This document shows, piece by piece, positions 9,184 to 15,686 of a stretch of DNA of 35,214 bases. This stretch comes from Alphaproteobacteria bacterium. GTDB lineage: Bacteria; Pseudomonadota; Alphaproteobacteria; Ferrovibrionales; Ferrovibrionaceae. The stretch lies in the NCBI GenBank assembly GCA_947473805.1, contig CANJGB010000033.1:1-35214 (forward strand). Reading direction: 5' to 3'. Numbering within the stretch: the stretch's first letter is position 1; each line of letters begins with the position of its first letter. The translations under genes were made by a program, and so were the position numbers. The notes below the pieces were generated by a model. That model was not told the DNA's origin. It ran no database searches and worked only from the letters and a program-made list of their open reading frames with translations.

Positions 9184-9283
9184 GCTTAAACCCGCTATCT
9201 CCCGCTTAGATTCGCCACGCCCCGCTTAGAATCGAGCGATCTGGCTTAGATTCCACAGCTTCCGCTTAAATCCGCTATCGCAG
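9184..9283. repeat. Five tandem 20-bp degenerate repeats
   Basis: The motif GCTTA(A/G)A(A/C/T)(C/T)C recurs at 9184, 9204, 9224, 9244 and 9264, exactly 20 bp apart. Each copy is followed by 10 bp of mostly variable sequence. Five units in perfect register inside a non-coding gap of 282 bp are unlikely by chance. The strict spacing, near two helical turns, would put every core on one face of the helix, as in a multi-site protein-binding array. Alternatively this is a decayed minisatellite. It lies 130 bp upstream of the glyoxalase start. Confidence 0.75.
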
Positions 9284-9412
9284 CAGCGGCGCAAAATCGC
9301 TTCACGATGGGCAAGAACGAAGACCCTTGGGGCGGCGCAAGACTAGCGCAATATAGGAATAAAGTCAAGATCAAACTGGCGCGTCCGGCGCGGGCGTGGT
9401 AAAATCTGAGCC

Positions 9413-9829
9413 ATGAAATATCTCCACACCATGGTGCGGGTCAGTGACCTCGACGCCTCGATTGCCTTCTTCAATTTGCTGGGCCTGAACCTGATCGACC
9501 GGCGCGACTATCCTCAAGGGCGCTACACGCTGGCGTTCCTTGCCGCACCGGGCGACGAGAGCGCGCAGGTCGAGTTGACCTACAACTGGGACCCGGAGGT
9601 TCTTGGCGGCGCGCGCAATTTCGGCCACCTGGCCTATCGTGTCGATGACATTTACGCCGCGTGCCAGCGGCTGCAGGACGGCGGCGTCACCATCAACCGT
9701 CCGCCGCGCGACGGCCGCATGGCCTTCGTGCGCTCGCCCGACAACATCTCGATCGAACTGCTGCAAGCCGGCGCGTCGCTGCCGCCGCAGGAGCCGTGGA
9801 AGTCGATGCCGAATACCGGGGTGTGGTAA
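9413..9829 (+). CDS. gloA: Lactoylglutathione lyase (glyoxalase I)
   Basis: Isomerises the methylglyoxal-glutathione hemithioacetal to S-lactoylglutathione, the first step of cytosolic methylglyoxal detoxification. The protein has 138 residues, as usual for bacterial GloA. Two beta-alpha-beta-beta-beta halves are visible, and the four metal ligands sit as in the E. coli enzyme: His5 (MKYLH), Glu54 (AQVELTYN), His72 (NFGHLAYRV) and Glu115 (NISIELLQ). The family ending PPQEPWKSMPNTGVW is slightly extended. No strong Shine-Dalgarno is visible before ATG 9413. The upstream gap carries the 20-bp repeat array, and the gene ends at a palindromic element. Confidence 0.85.
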   Translation: MKYLHTMVRVSDLDASIAFFNLLGLNLIDRRDYPQGRYTLAFLAAPGDESAQVELTYNWDPEVLGGARNFGHLAYRVDDIYAACQRLQDGGVTINRPPRDGRMAFVRSPDNISIELLQAGASLPPQEPWKSMPNTGVW

Positions 9830-9843
9830 CGGTTTTACGCGCC

Positions 9844-9920
9844 TCACGCTTCGACAGGCTCAGCATGAGGCAAATTAAATATTTCTAGACCTTCCTCATC
9901 CTGAGCTTGTCGAAGGGTGA
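9844..9920. repeat. Palindromic intergenic element, copy A
   Basis: Arm 9849-9870 (CTTCGACAGGCTCAGC...) and arm 9894-9915 (CCTCATCCTGAGCTTGTCGA...) are inverted repeats matching at 20 of 22 positions around an AT-rich 23-nt loop. It lies between the 3' ends of the convergent gloA and LLM genes. A second copy with the arms in swapped order is at 11789-11867. This is a familiar type of dispersed palindrome in alphaproteobacterial genomes. Confidence 0.85.
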
Positions 9921-9929
9921 CGACGCCTC

Positions 9930-10886
9930 TCAGGCGACGGCCGCCTTCTTCTTCACCTTTGGCCAGCGTGCCGCGGCCTTGGGCAGGATCTGTTCCACCA
10001 CGAGGCGGGTCTGCGCCAGCACGTCGTCCTCGCCGCTGGCCACCGGCCGCAGCACGAATTTCGACAGGCCGGCATCCACATAGGCGCTGATGCGGTCCAT
10101 CACGGTGGTGGCGTCGCCGATGGCGAAATAGTCCAGCGGGTCGCGCTGCACGCGCTTGCGATAGGCATCCATCACGCGCGCGACGCCCGGATCGTCGGGC
10201 CGGCCGAAGCGAAACGGAATGCCGATGCCGAAATGGTCCTCGTCGATGCTGCGGCCGAGGGCCGCGGCCTGGGTGCGGATCGCCTGCACCAGTGGTGCGA
10301 TCTCGGCCGGCGTCTCGGCGGCGGCCTGCCAGCCGGTGCCGATCCGCGCGGTGCGCTTGATCGCGGCCTCGGACGAGCCGCCGATCCACAGCGGCAGGTC
10401 GGCCTGCACCGGCTTCGGATTGATCGTGGCCTTGTCCAGCTTGTAGAAGCGGCCATCGAACGTGACCTCGTCCTCGGCCCACAGGCGACGGATGATCTCG
10501 AGTCCCTCGTCGGTGCGGGCGCCGCGCGTCTTGGTGTCGATGTTCATCGCCGCCCATTCCAGCCCGGTCGGGCTGCCGATGCCGAAGGCCGGCAGCAGGC
10601 GGCCGCCGGACAGCATGTCGATGGTGGCGCACTGCTTGGCGACCAGTACCGGGTCGCGCAGCGCGACCGACAGCACGTTCATGCCGAACTTCATCTTCCT
10701 CGTGCGGCCGGCCAGCGCCGCCATGACGGTCATGGTTTCCAGCACCGGTTCGCGGCTGATGATGCGGTCGCTCTGCCACAGGGAGTCGATGCCGCCGGCT
10801 TCGCACAGGTCGACCCAGCGCCAGAAGCCGGCGCCGTCCCTGAACGGCAGTTCCATGATGCCCATGCCGACGCCGATGTTGCGCAT
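9930..10886 (-). CDS. LLM-class (luciferase-like) flavin-dependent oxidoreductase
   Basis: A 318-residue TIM-barrel protein of the luciferase-like monooxygenase family, using reduced FMN or F420. Family landmarks are FWRWVDLCEAGGIDSLWQSDR near the N-terminus, LSVALRDPVLVAKQCATIDMLSGGRLLPAFGIG (the conserved central LSxGR motif) and LPLWIGGSSEAAIKRTARIGTGW. The C-terminus is Lys-rich. It follows a crotonase gene by 2 bp, so the two are one operon, perhaps acting on the same acyl or terpenoid substrate; that is inference. ATG 10886 has AAGGGGA upstream. The cofactor cannot be settled from sequence alone. The gene pair is bracketed by two palindromic elements. Confidence 0.85.
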   Translation of the reverse strand: MRNIGVGMGIMELPFRDGAGFWRWVDLCEAGGIDSLWQSDRIISREPVLETMTVMAALAGRTRKMKFGMNVLSVALRDPVLVAKQCATIDMLSGGRLLPAFGIGSPTGLEWAAMNIDTKTRGARTDEGLEIIRRLWAEDEVTFDGRFYKLDKATINPKPVQADLPLWIGGSSEAAIKRTARIGTGWQAAAETPAEIAPLVQAIRTQAAALGRSIDEDHFGIGIPFRFGRPDDPGVARVMDAYRKRVQRDPLDYFAIGDATTVMDRISAYVDAGLSKFVLRPVASGEDDVLAQTRLVVEQILPKAAARWPKVKKKAAVA

Positions 10887-10888
10887 GG

Positions 10889-11716
10889 TCAGATCCCCTT
10901 GAACACGGGCGGGCGCTTCTGCGCCATGGCGCTCAGCGCCTCGCGGAAATCCTCGGTGCGGCCGGCGCGCGCCATGCCGTAGCTTTCCTTATCGATCACC
11001 GTCTCGACGCTTTCGGTTTCAGCGGCCAGAAGGTTCTGCTTGATGAGGCGCGTTGCGACGGGCGAGCCGGCGGCAAGGCGGCGGGCCAGGGCCATGGTTT
11101 CCTGCATCAATTCCCCCTCGGGGACGACCTTGCTGACGATGCCGAGGCGGAGCAGCTCCGCCGCGTCGACGCGGTCCCCCAGCCACATTAACTCGCGCGC
11201 CTTGGTGGGTCCGACAAGGTGGTGCAGGTAATAAGTTATGCCGCCATCGCCGGGCAGGCCGATCCTGGCATAGGCCGTGGCCATGAACGCGGCATCGGAC
11301 GCAATGCGAAAATCGCAGGCCAGGGCATAGGCGGCGCCCATGCCGGCCGCCGCGCCATGCCACATGGCGATGGTTGGCTTGGGCATGGCATGCATCAGGC
11401 GCACCGCGTCGCTGCCGCGATCAACCAGGTCGGTGCGGATTTCGATTTCGCCCCAGACCGGCGTGCCGGCCCATTTCTGCGCAATGGCGTCGTTCGGGTC
11501 CAGCGTGCCGAAGCTCTTGATGTCGCCGCCGGCGCTGAAGGCGCGGCCGGCGCCGGTCATCACCACGACGCGCACGCCGGGGTCGAGCGCGGCATCGCGC
11601 ACCGCCTTGTCCAGCTGCGGCCAGGTGACGCCGTTGATGGCGTTCAGCGCCTCGGGCCGGTTCACGGTGATGGTGCAGATGCCATCGCCATCCAGCGACG
11701 TGAGAACCTCGGACAT
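10889..11716 (-). CDS. Enoyl-CoA hydratase/isomerase (crotonase) family protein
   Basis: Crotonase-fold protein of 275 residues that should act on an acyl-CoA thioester. The oxyanion-hole segments are present: AFSAGGDIKSF (59-69) and HGAAAGMGAAYALACDFRIA (120-139). By eye alignment to rat mitochondrial enoyl-CoA hydratase, Glu144 corresponds to Ala129 and Glu164 to Ala148, so both classical hydratase glutamates are absent. The segment IGLPGDGG (152-159) offers Asp157. Such members can be isomerases, hydrolases or other thioester lyases, so simple hydratase activity should not be assumed. ATG 11716 follows GGGGAAA. It leads the two-gene operon with the LLM oxidoreductase. Confidence 0.85.
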   Translation of the reverse strand: MSEVLTSLDGDGICTITVNRPEALNAINGVTWPQLDKAVRDAALDPGVRVVVMTGAGRAFSAGGDIKSFGTLDPNDAIAQKWAGTPVWGEIEIRTDLVDRGSDAVRLMHAMPKPTIAMWHGAAAGMGAAYALACDFRIASDAAFMATAYARIGLPGDGGITYYLHHLVGPTKARELMWLGDRVDAAELLRLGIVSKVVPEGELMQETMALARRLAAGSPVATRLIKQNLLAAETESVETVIDKESYGMARAGRTEDFREALSAMAQKRPPVFKGI

Positions 11717-11788
11717 GGACGTTTCCCCGCAGCGTTTTGCCGAGGATACACGAAGCCCGGGCGAACTCTAATGGCCCGTCAAAGTCGG

Positions 11789-11867
11789 CCTCATCCTGAG
11801 CTTGTCGAAGGGTGAGGCCGCCGCACGGCCGGTGCCGCCGTCACGCTTCGACGGGCTCAGCATGAGG
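11789..11867. repeat. Palindromic intergenic element, copy B
   Basis: Arm 11789-11810 (CCTCATCCTGAGCTTGTCGA...) and arm 11846-11867 (CTTCGACGGGCTCAGCATGA...) match as inverted repeats at 19 of 22 positions. The first arm plus its next 5 bases (11789-11815) is identical over 27 bp to 9894-9920 in copy A, giving a direct repeat around the LLM-crotonase pair. It lies between the crotonase start and the uvrC stop. Confidence 0.85.
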
Positions 11868-11889
11868 AATGAAAGAATGGAGGGTGGCG

Positions 11890-13767
11890 TCAGCCCTCGC
11901 CGTGGAAGTGGTCGTAGATGCGCTTGGCGACGCCGGTGCTGATGCCGGCGACCTTTTCCAGGTCGGCAAGGCCGGCCTCGGCGATGCCGCGGGCGGAGCC
12001 GAACTGCATCAGCAGCGCCTTTTTGCGCGTCGGTCCGATGCCGGGAATTTCGTCGACGGTGGAAATGCCGACCGCCTTCGAGCGGCGCGCGCGGTGGCCG
12101 CCGATGGCGAAGCGGTGCGCCTCGTCGCGCAGGCGCTGCAGGAAATACAGAACGGGGTGGCGCGGTTCCAGCGTGAAGGGCGCGCGGCCCGGGCGGTGGA
12201 ACTGCTCGCGGCCGGCATTGCGGTCGGGGCCCTTCGAGATCGCGATGAGCGCCACGTCCACGATGCCGAGTTCCGCGAGCACCTCTTCGCCGACCTTCAA
12301 CTGGGCCGGGCCGCCGTCGATCAAGACAAGGTCGGGCCAGTTCTCGGTCTTCTGTTCCGGGTCCTCCTTCACCAGGCGGCCGAAGCGGCGCAGCAGGACC
12401 GAGCGCATCATGGCGTAGTCGTCGCCGCCCTTGGCGATTTCATCGGACAGGTTGAATTTGCGGTAGGCGTTCTTGATGAAGCCGTCGGGCCCGGCGACGA
12501 TCATGCCGCCAATGGCCTGGCGGCCCTGGATATGGCTGTTGTCGTAGACCTCGATGCGGTTTGGCGGCCCGTCGAGGTCGAACAGTTCGATCAGGCCGTC
12601 GAGCAGCAGGCGCTGCGAGGCGCTTTCGGCCAGGCGGCGGGCCAGGGCCTCGCGCGCATTGGTCAGCGCGTGCTCAACGAGTGACTTGCGGGTGCCGCGC
12701 TGGGGCACGGCCAGTTCGACCCTGTGGCCGGCCTTGATGCCCAGCGCCTCGGCGATCAGCGCCGGCCCCTCTGGCGCGACCGACAGCAGGATCTGCTTCG
12801 GCACCGGGCGGCCGTCGTAGAACTGGGCCAGGAAGGCGGCTATGATCGCATCGACCGGCTCGTCGGCGCCGTGCCGCGGGAAATAGGCGCGGTTGCCGAA
12901 ATTCTGTCCGGCGCGGAAGAAGAAGATCTGGATGCAGGTCTGGCCGGCATCCTGGTGCAGGGCGACGACATCGGCCTCGCCGAGCCCTGAGACATTCACG
13001 TCCTGGTGCGCGGTGATGTGGGCGAGCGCGCGGATGCGGTCGCGGTACAGCGCCGCCTCCTCGAACTCCTGCCGTTCGCTGGCGGCCTGCATGCGCTGGT
13101 TCAGCGCCTTGGTTGGGTCGTCGTTGCGGCCGGTGAAGAAGTCGCGCGCCTCTTCCACGATGGCGAGATAGTCGTCACGGCCGATGCGGCCGGTGCATGG
13201 CGCGGTGCAGCGCTTGATCTGGTACTGCAGGCAGGGCCGCGTGCGCGTCGCGAAGTCGCTGTCGGTACAGGTGCGCAAAGGGAAGGCGCGGGCCAGCGCG
13301 GAGAGCGTGCGGTTCACCGCCCAGGTTGAGGCGAAGGGACCGAAATAGTCGCCGGGCCGTGCACGCGCGCCGCGATGCTTGGCCACCTGCGGATAGTCAT
13401 GGTCGGCAGTGATCATGATGTAGGGGAACGACTTGTCGTCGCGCAGGAAGACGTTGTAGCGCGGCTTCAGCCGCTTGATCAGGTTGGCCTCGAGCAGCAG
13501 GGCTTCCGGCTCGGTATGGGTGGTGACGATCTCCATCGAGGCGGTGCGCTCGACCATCCGCAGGATGCGTTCGGTCAGGCCGGTCAGGCGGGTATAGCTC
13601 GTCACCCGGTTCTTGAGGTTGCGCGCCTTGCCGACGTACAGCACCTCGCCATCGGCGGCGAGCATGCGGTAGACGCCCGGGCTGCCCGGGAGAGTCGCGA
13701 GCTGGGCGCGGATCACCTCCACGCCCTGGCGCGGTGTCTCGGTTGCCGGAAGCTCGTCGTCGATCAT
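11890..13767 (-). CDS. uvrC: UvrABC excinuclease subunit C
   Basis: Makes the dual incision in nucleotide excision repair after UvrB loads at damage. The 625 residues show the full order: GIY-YIG nuclease (about 28-105, with GVYRMLAADGEVLYVGKARN); four cysteines at 167, 179, 187 and 191, spaced as in the E. coli protein (12, 8, 4) and expected to bind an Fe-S cluster; UVR domain (about 217-250) that contacts UvrB; RNase H-like 5' nuclease (IEVYDNSHIQG, Asp409; LVLIDGGPAQL); and a tandem helix-hairpin-helix C-terminus (TVDEIPGIGPTRKKALL). Complete. uvrB lies about 20 kb to the right on the same strand. The start has only a weak ribosome site. Confidence 0.98.
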   Translation of the reverse strand: MIDDELPATETPRQGVEVIRAQLATLPGSPGVYRMLAADGEVLYVGKARNLKNRVTSYTRLTGLTERILRMVERTASMEIVTTHTEPEALLLEANLIKRLKPRYNVFLRDDKSFPYIMITADHDYPQVAKHRGARARPGDYFGPFASTWAVNRTLSALARAFPLRTCTDSDFATRTRPCLQYQIKRCTAPCTGRIGRDDYLAIVEEARDFFTGRNDDPTKALNQRMQAASERQEFEEAALYRDRIRALAHITAHQDVNVSGLGEADVVALHQDAGQTCIQIFFFRAGQNFGNRAYFPRHGADEPVDAIIAAFLAQFYDGRPVPKQILLSVAPEGPALIAEALGIKAGHRVELAVPQRGTRKSLVEHALTNAREALARRLAESASQRLLLDGLIELFDLDGPPNRIEVYDNSHIQGRQAIGGMIVAGPDGFIKNAYRKFNLSDEIAKGGDDYAMMRSVLLRRFGRLVKEDPEQKTENWPDLVLIDGGPAQLKVGEEVLAELGIVDVALIAISKGPDRNAGREQFHRPGRAPFTLEPRHPVLYFLQRLRDEAHRFAIGGHRARRSKAVGISTVDEIPGIGPTRKKALLMQFGSARGIAEAGLADLEKVAGISTGVAKRIYDHFHGEG

Positions 13768-13884
13768 TGCGGGGCGTCAGCTTGCTGCATTGCGGGAAGT
13801 AGCGGCTTTTTCAGGCAGAATGACCGTCGGATGACAGGTGCAATTTGGGGGTAACAAATGGCCTCGTTGCGGCACTGCAAAACC

Positions 13885-13906
13885 TATCCACGGAATCTGT
13901 GGATAA
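13885..13906. promoter_or_regulatory. DnaA-box dyad
   Basis: TGTGGATAA at 13898-13906 is a perfect DnaA box (TTATCCACA on the minus strand). TATCCAC (13885-13891) forms an inverted repeat with GTGGATA (13899-13905), so a second, imperfect box faces it. A third weaker match, TGTGTACAA, is about 190 bp to the right at about 14096. It could bind DnaA for control of uvrC or folB, or belong to an origin. Confidence 0.4.
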
Positions 13907-14101
13907 ATCTGTGAGCAGGTATGCGCCAAGGCAATGATTCCAAGCTAAACCCGGCAGTTTGAACGCCTTGATCAAAAAATAGGCAAAATACAAGTATTTG
14001 AAAACACTGGTAAATTTTTTGCCCCGTCATTCGATTGTCGTGCTCCCGCCACAATCACGCAGCGATTCGCTATTACCACCGGGCGGAAACACCGCTGTGT
14101 A

Positions 14102-14128
14102 CAAAACCCGTCGACCGGGCCCGACGGG
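14102..14128 (-). terminator. Rho-independent terminator of the folB operon
   Basis: CCCGTCG (14107-14113) pairs with CGACGGG (14122-14128) around an 8-nt GC-rich loop. Read on the minus strand, the hairpin is followed directly by TTTT. It is about 75 bp beyond the folB stop. Confidence 0.75.
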
Positions 14129-14201
14129 GGTCCGGAGCAGCGGTGAAGTCAAGAAAAAATCGTCGGTCATTTGACGAATTTATGATGCCCGTAGGGGAAA
14201 G

Positions 14202-14549
14202 CTAGCGTTCCCGGTGCAACAGGACGCCGACACCGTCGGCGGCCGGTACGGCTTCGGGCTTATCGATCCGCACCCGGACCTTTTCCACCCTCGGATCGCC
14301 CAGGCAATGGTCGGCAATCCGCTCCGCCAGGGTTTCGACAGTGTCGATATGGCCGGCTGCAACCAGCCGTGTGGCGGCCTCGGCCGCTAGGTCGTAGCGG
14401 ACAAGGTCGGCCAGGCGGTGGGAAACCGGGTGGCCGGTGGCGAGGTCCATTTCGATGTCGATGACGATAGGCTGCCGGCGGCCTTTTTCCTGGTCCCAGA
14501 TGCCGATCTCGGCCTCGAGCCGGAGGCCGCGCACGAAGACGGTGAACAT
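14202..14549 (-). CDS. folB: Dihydroneopterin aldolase
   Basis: Converts 7,8-dihydroneopterin to 6-hydroxymethyl-7,8-dihydropterin and glycolaldehyde in folate synthesis; cytosolic, octameric in known members. The 115 residues start MFTVFVRGLRLEAEIGIWDQEK, matching the family's opening with Glu21 at the substrate-binding position. Further hallmarks are DLVRYDLAAEA, the central DTVETLAERIADHCL and VRVRIDKPEAV with the catalytic Lys. ATG 14549 is chosen: the upstream extension to 14606 overlaps the preceding gene and is unrelated to the family. The gene is 7 bp behind a pteridine-reductase-like SDR, so both act on pterins, and it has a terminator downstream. Confidence 0.93.
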   Translation of the reverse strand: MFTVFVRGLRLEAEIGIWDQEKGRRQPIVIDIEMDLATGHPVSHRLADLVRYDLAAEAATRLVAAGHIDTVETLAERIADHCLGDPRVEKVRVRIDKPEAVPAADGVGVLLHRER

Positions 14550-14556
14550 GCTCGTC

Positions 14557-15306
14557 CTACTTGTCGAGTTGCGGGCCGGGGACCAGCGGCAGGTGCTGGC
14601 CGCCATCGAGCGCGATCATCTGGCCGGTAATGCTGCGGGTATCCACCAGGTAGCGCACCGTGGCGGCAACCTCGTCGGGCGTCGCGCCCCGCTGCAGCGG
14701 CGTGGCCGCGACCTGGCGTTCGAACTGGCCCGGCTTCTGGTGCGCGTTCGCCAAAGTGGGGCCGGGGCCGATGCCGTTGACGCGGATGCGCGGCGCCAGC
14801 GCCATGGCCAGCGTCTGGGTCAGCGTCCACAGGCCCGTCTTGCTGACGGTGTAGGACGCGAAGAAGGGCGACAGCTTCCACACCCGCATGTCGATCAGGT
14901 TGACGATATTGCCCTCGGCCGCGTCGGCGGGCAGTTGCTTGGCAAAAGCCTGGGACAGGAAGAATGGCGCGCGCAGGTTGATGTCGAGCTGCCGGTCCCA
15001 GCCGCCGACCGTAGCGCTGTCGGCCGTGTCGTACTCGAAGATCGAGGCGTTGTTCACCAGCAGGGTCAGCGGGCCGATGGCCTGCTCGGCCTCGGGCACC
15101 AGGGCGGCCACGGCGGCGGCATCGGCGAGGTCGGCCTGGACGGCAGCGGCCTTGCCGCCATGGCTGCGGATCTCGCGCACCACGGCGGCGGCATCATGGC
15201 CCGAGCCGTTGTAGTGCACGGCGACCGCCCAGCCGTGGCGGGCGAGGTCGAGGGCAATGGCGCGGCCGATGCGGACGCCGGCGCCGGTGACCAGGGCGTT
15301 CTTCAT
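14557..15306 (-). CDS. Pteridine reductase-like SDR (PTR1/FolM type)
   Basis: A 249-residue short-chain dehydrogenase with the pteridine-reductase variants of the SDR motifs. The NADPH-binding loop is TGAGVRIG (7-14), fitting TGx3RxG rather than TGxxxGxG. The usual catalytic Ser is replaced by Asp139, 13 residues before Tyr152 in YTVSK (Lys156), exactly the Asp-Tyr-Lys spacing of Leishmania PTR1. NNAS (85-88) and the C-terminal TGQMIALDGGQHL are standard. Probable reaction: NADPH reduction of dihydrobiopterin-, dihydromonapterin- or dihydrofolate-like pterins. The 7-bp gap to folB supports a pterin role. ATG 15306 starts right at the nucleotide-binding strand; ATG 15330 is an alternative. Confidence 0.85.
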   Translation of the reverse strand: MKNALVTGAGVRIGRAIALDLARHGWAVAVHYNGSGHDAAAVVREIRSHGGKAAAVQADLADAAAVAALVPEAEQAIGPLTLLVNNASIFEYDTADSATVGGWDRQLDINLRAPFFLSQAFAKQLPADAAEGNIVNLIDMRVWKLSPFFASYTVSKTGLWTLTQTLAMALAPRIRVNGIGPGPTLANAHQKPGQFERQVAATPLQRGATPDEVAATVRYLVDTRSITGQMIALDGGQHLPLVPGPQLDK

Positions 15307-15506
15307 GGGCAGGGAAATAGCATGCCGCATGCCCTCCCGTAACCGCGCATTGCCGCACCGCAACCGGAATGCGCGAAACATCGTCCAGTAAATTCTCTGG
15401 CAATTTAGCGGGAAAACCCCAATAATTCGCTTTTTTCGGCGGGTTTTGCGCCGGACACCTTCTCGCCCCTAGGCGGCCTACTGGTCTCCTGTGCGCTGGC
15501 AGGTTC
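15307..15506. other. Gene-free leader region left of the riboswitch
   Basis: About 200 bp between the divergent pteridine reductase and the riboswitch. It contains a GC-poor patch (TTCGCTTTTTTCGG near 15426) and must hold both divergent promoters. No convincing -35/-10 pairs or operators were identified. Confidence 0.4.
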
Positions 15507-15598
15507 GATAAAGGCAAACCGTTCGAGAGAGCGGGACGCAAAGCCTCCGGCCCAAGGACTGTCCGTCAGGACGCCGTCCGGGTAGCGGGGCTGCCGAT
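15507..15598 (+). ncRNA. Cyclic di-GMP-I (GEMM-I) riboswitch
   Basis: The RNA matches the GEMM-I aptamer core in order: AAGGCAAACC (15511-15520), a stem CCGTTC/GAGCGG capped by a GAGA (GNRA) tetraloop, GGGACGCAAAGCCTCCGGCC (15533-15552), a variable second hairpin, and GGTAGCGGGGCTGCCGA (15581-15597). GGCA near the 5' end pairs with TGCC at the 3' end to close P1. The invariant GGCAAACC, GACGCAAAGCC and GGTAGCGGGG blocks carry the c-di-GMP contacts of the Vc2 structure. It lies in the leader of a gene for an EAL phosphodiesterase-type protein. Whether binding turns expression on or off cannot be read; no intrinsic terminator is seen before 15687, so translational control is more likely. Confidence 0.93.
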
Positions 15599-15666
15599 CC
15601 GGATGCTGGCAATTTGGCGAGTCTCATTCCGTCCGATAACCAGTTCCCGACAGCGTCCCTTCCTCG

Positions 15667-15680
15667 CGCGTACGCGGAGT
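15667..15680 (+). promoter_or_regulatory. Palindrome next to the ribosome site (possible expression platform)
   Basis: The perfect palindrome CGCGTACGCG (15667-15676) runs into GGAG (15676-15679), the probable ribosome site of ATG 15687. Refolding driven by the upstream riboswitch could mask or free this site. This is inference from position only. Confidence 0.3.
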
Positions 15681-15686
15681 CGGGGC

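Larger units (their letters stand above)
13768..14201. other. 434-bp gene-free gap between uvrC and folB
   Basis: No credible ORF is present. The gap holds a DnaA-box-like dyad (13885-13906), an AT-rich run (about 13970-14025) in an otherwise GC-rich region, and the folB terminator near its right end (14102-14128). The uvrC promoter must lie on the minus strand near 13770-13900, but I cannot place boxes with confidence. Confidence 0.6.

Noticed and set aside
9307-9402. 31-codon ORF (starting MGKNEDPWGG) just before gloA
   Set aside because: No ribosome site and no family. The Lys/Arg-rich content could be chance, so it was not annotated.
15420-15506. Second tandem GEMM aptamer upstream of the first
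   Set aside because: None of the invariant blocks (GGCAAACC, GACGCAAAGCC, GGTAGCGGGG) recurs there.
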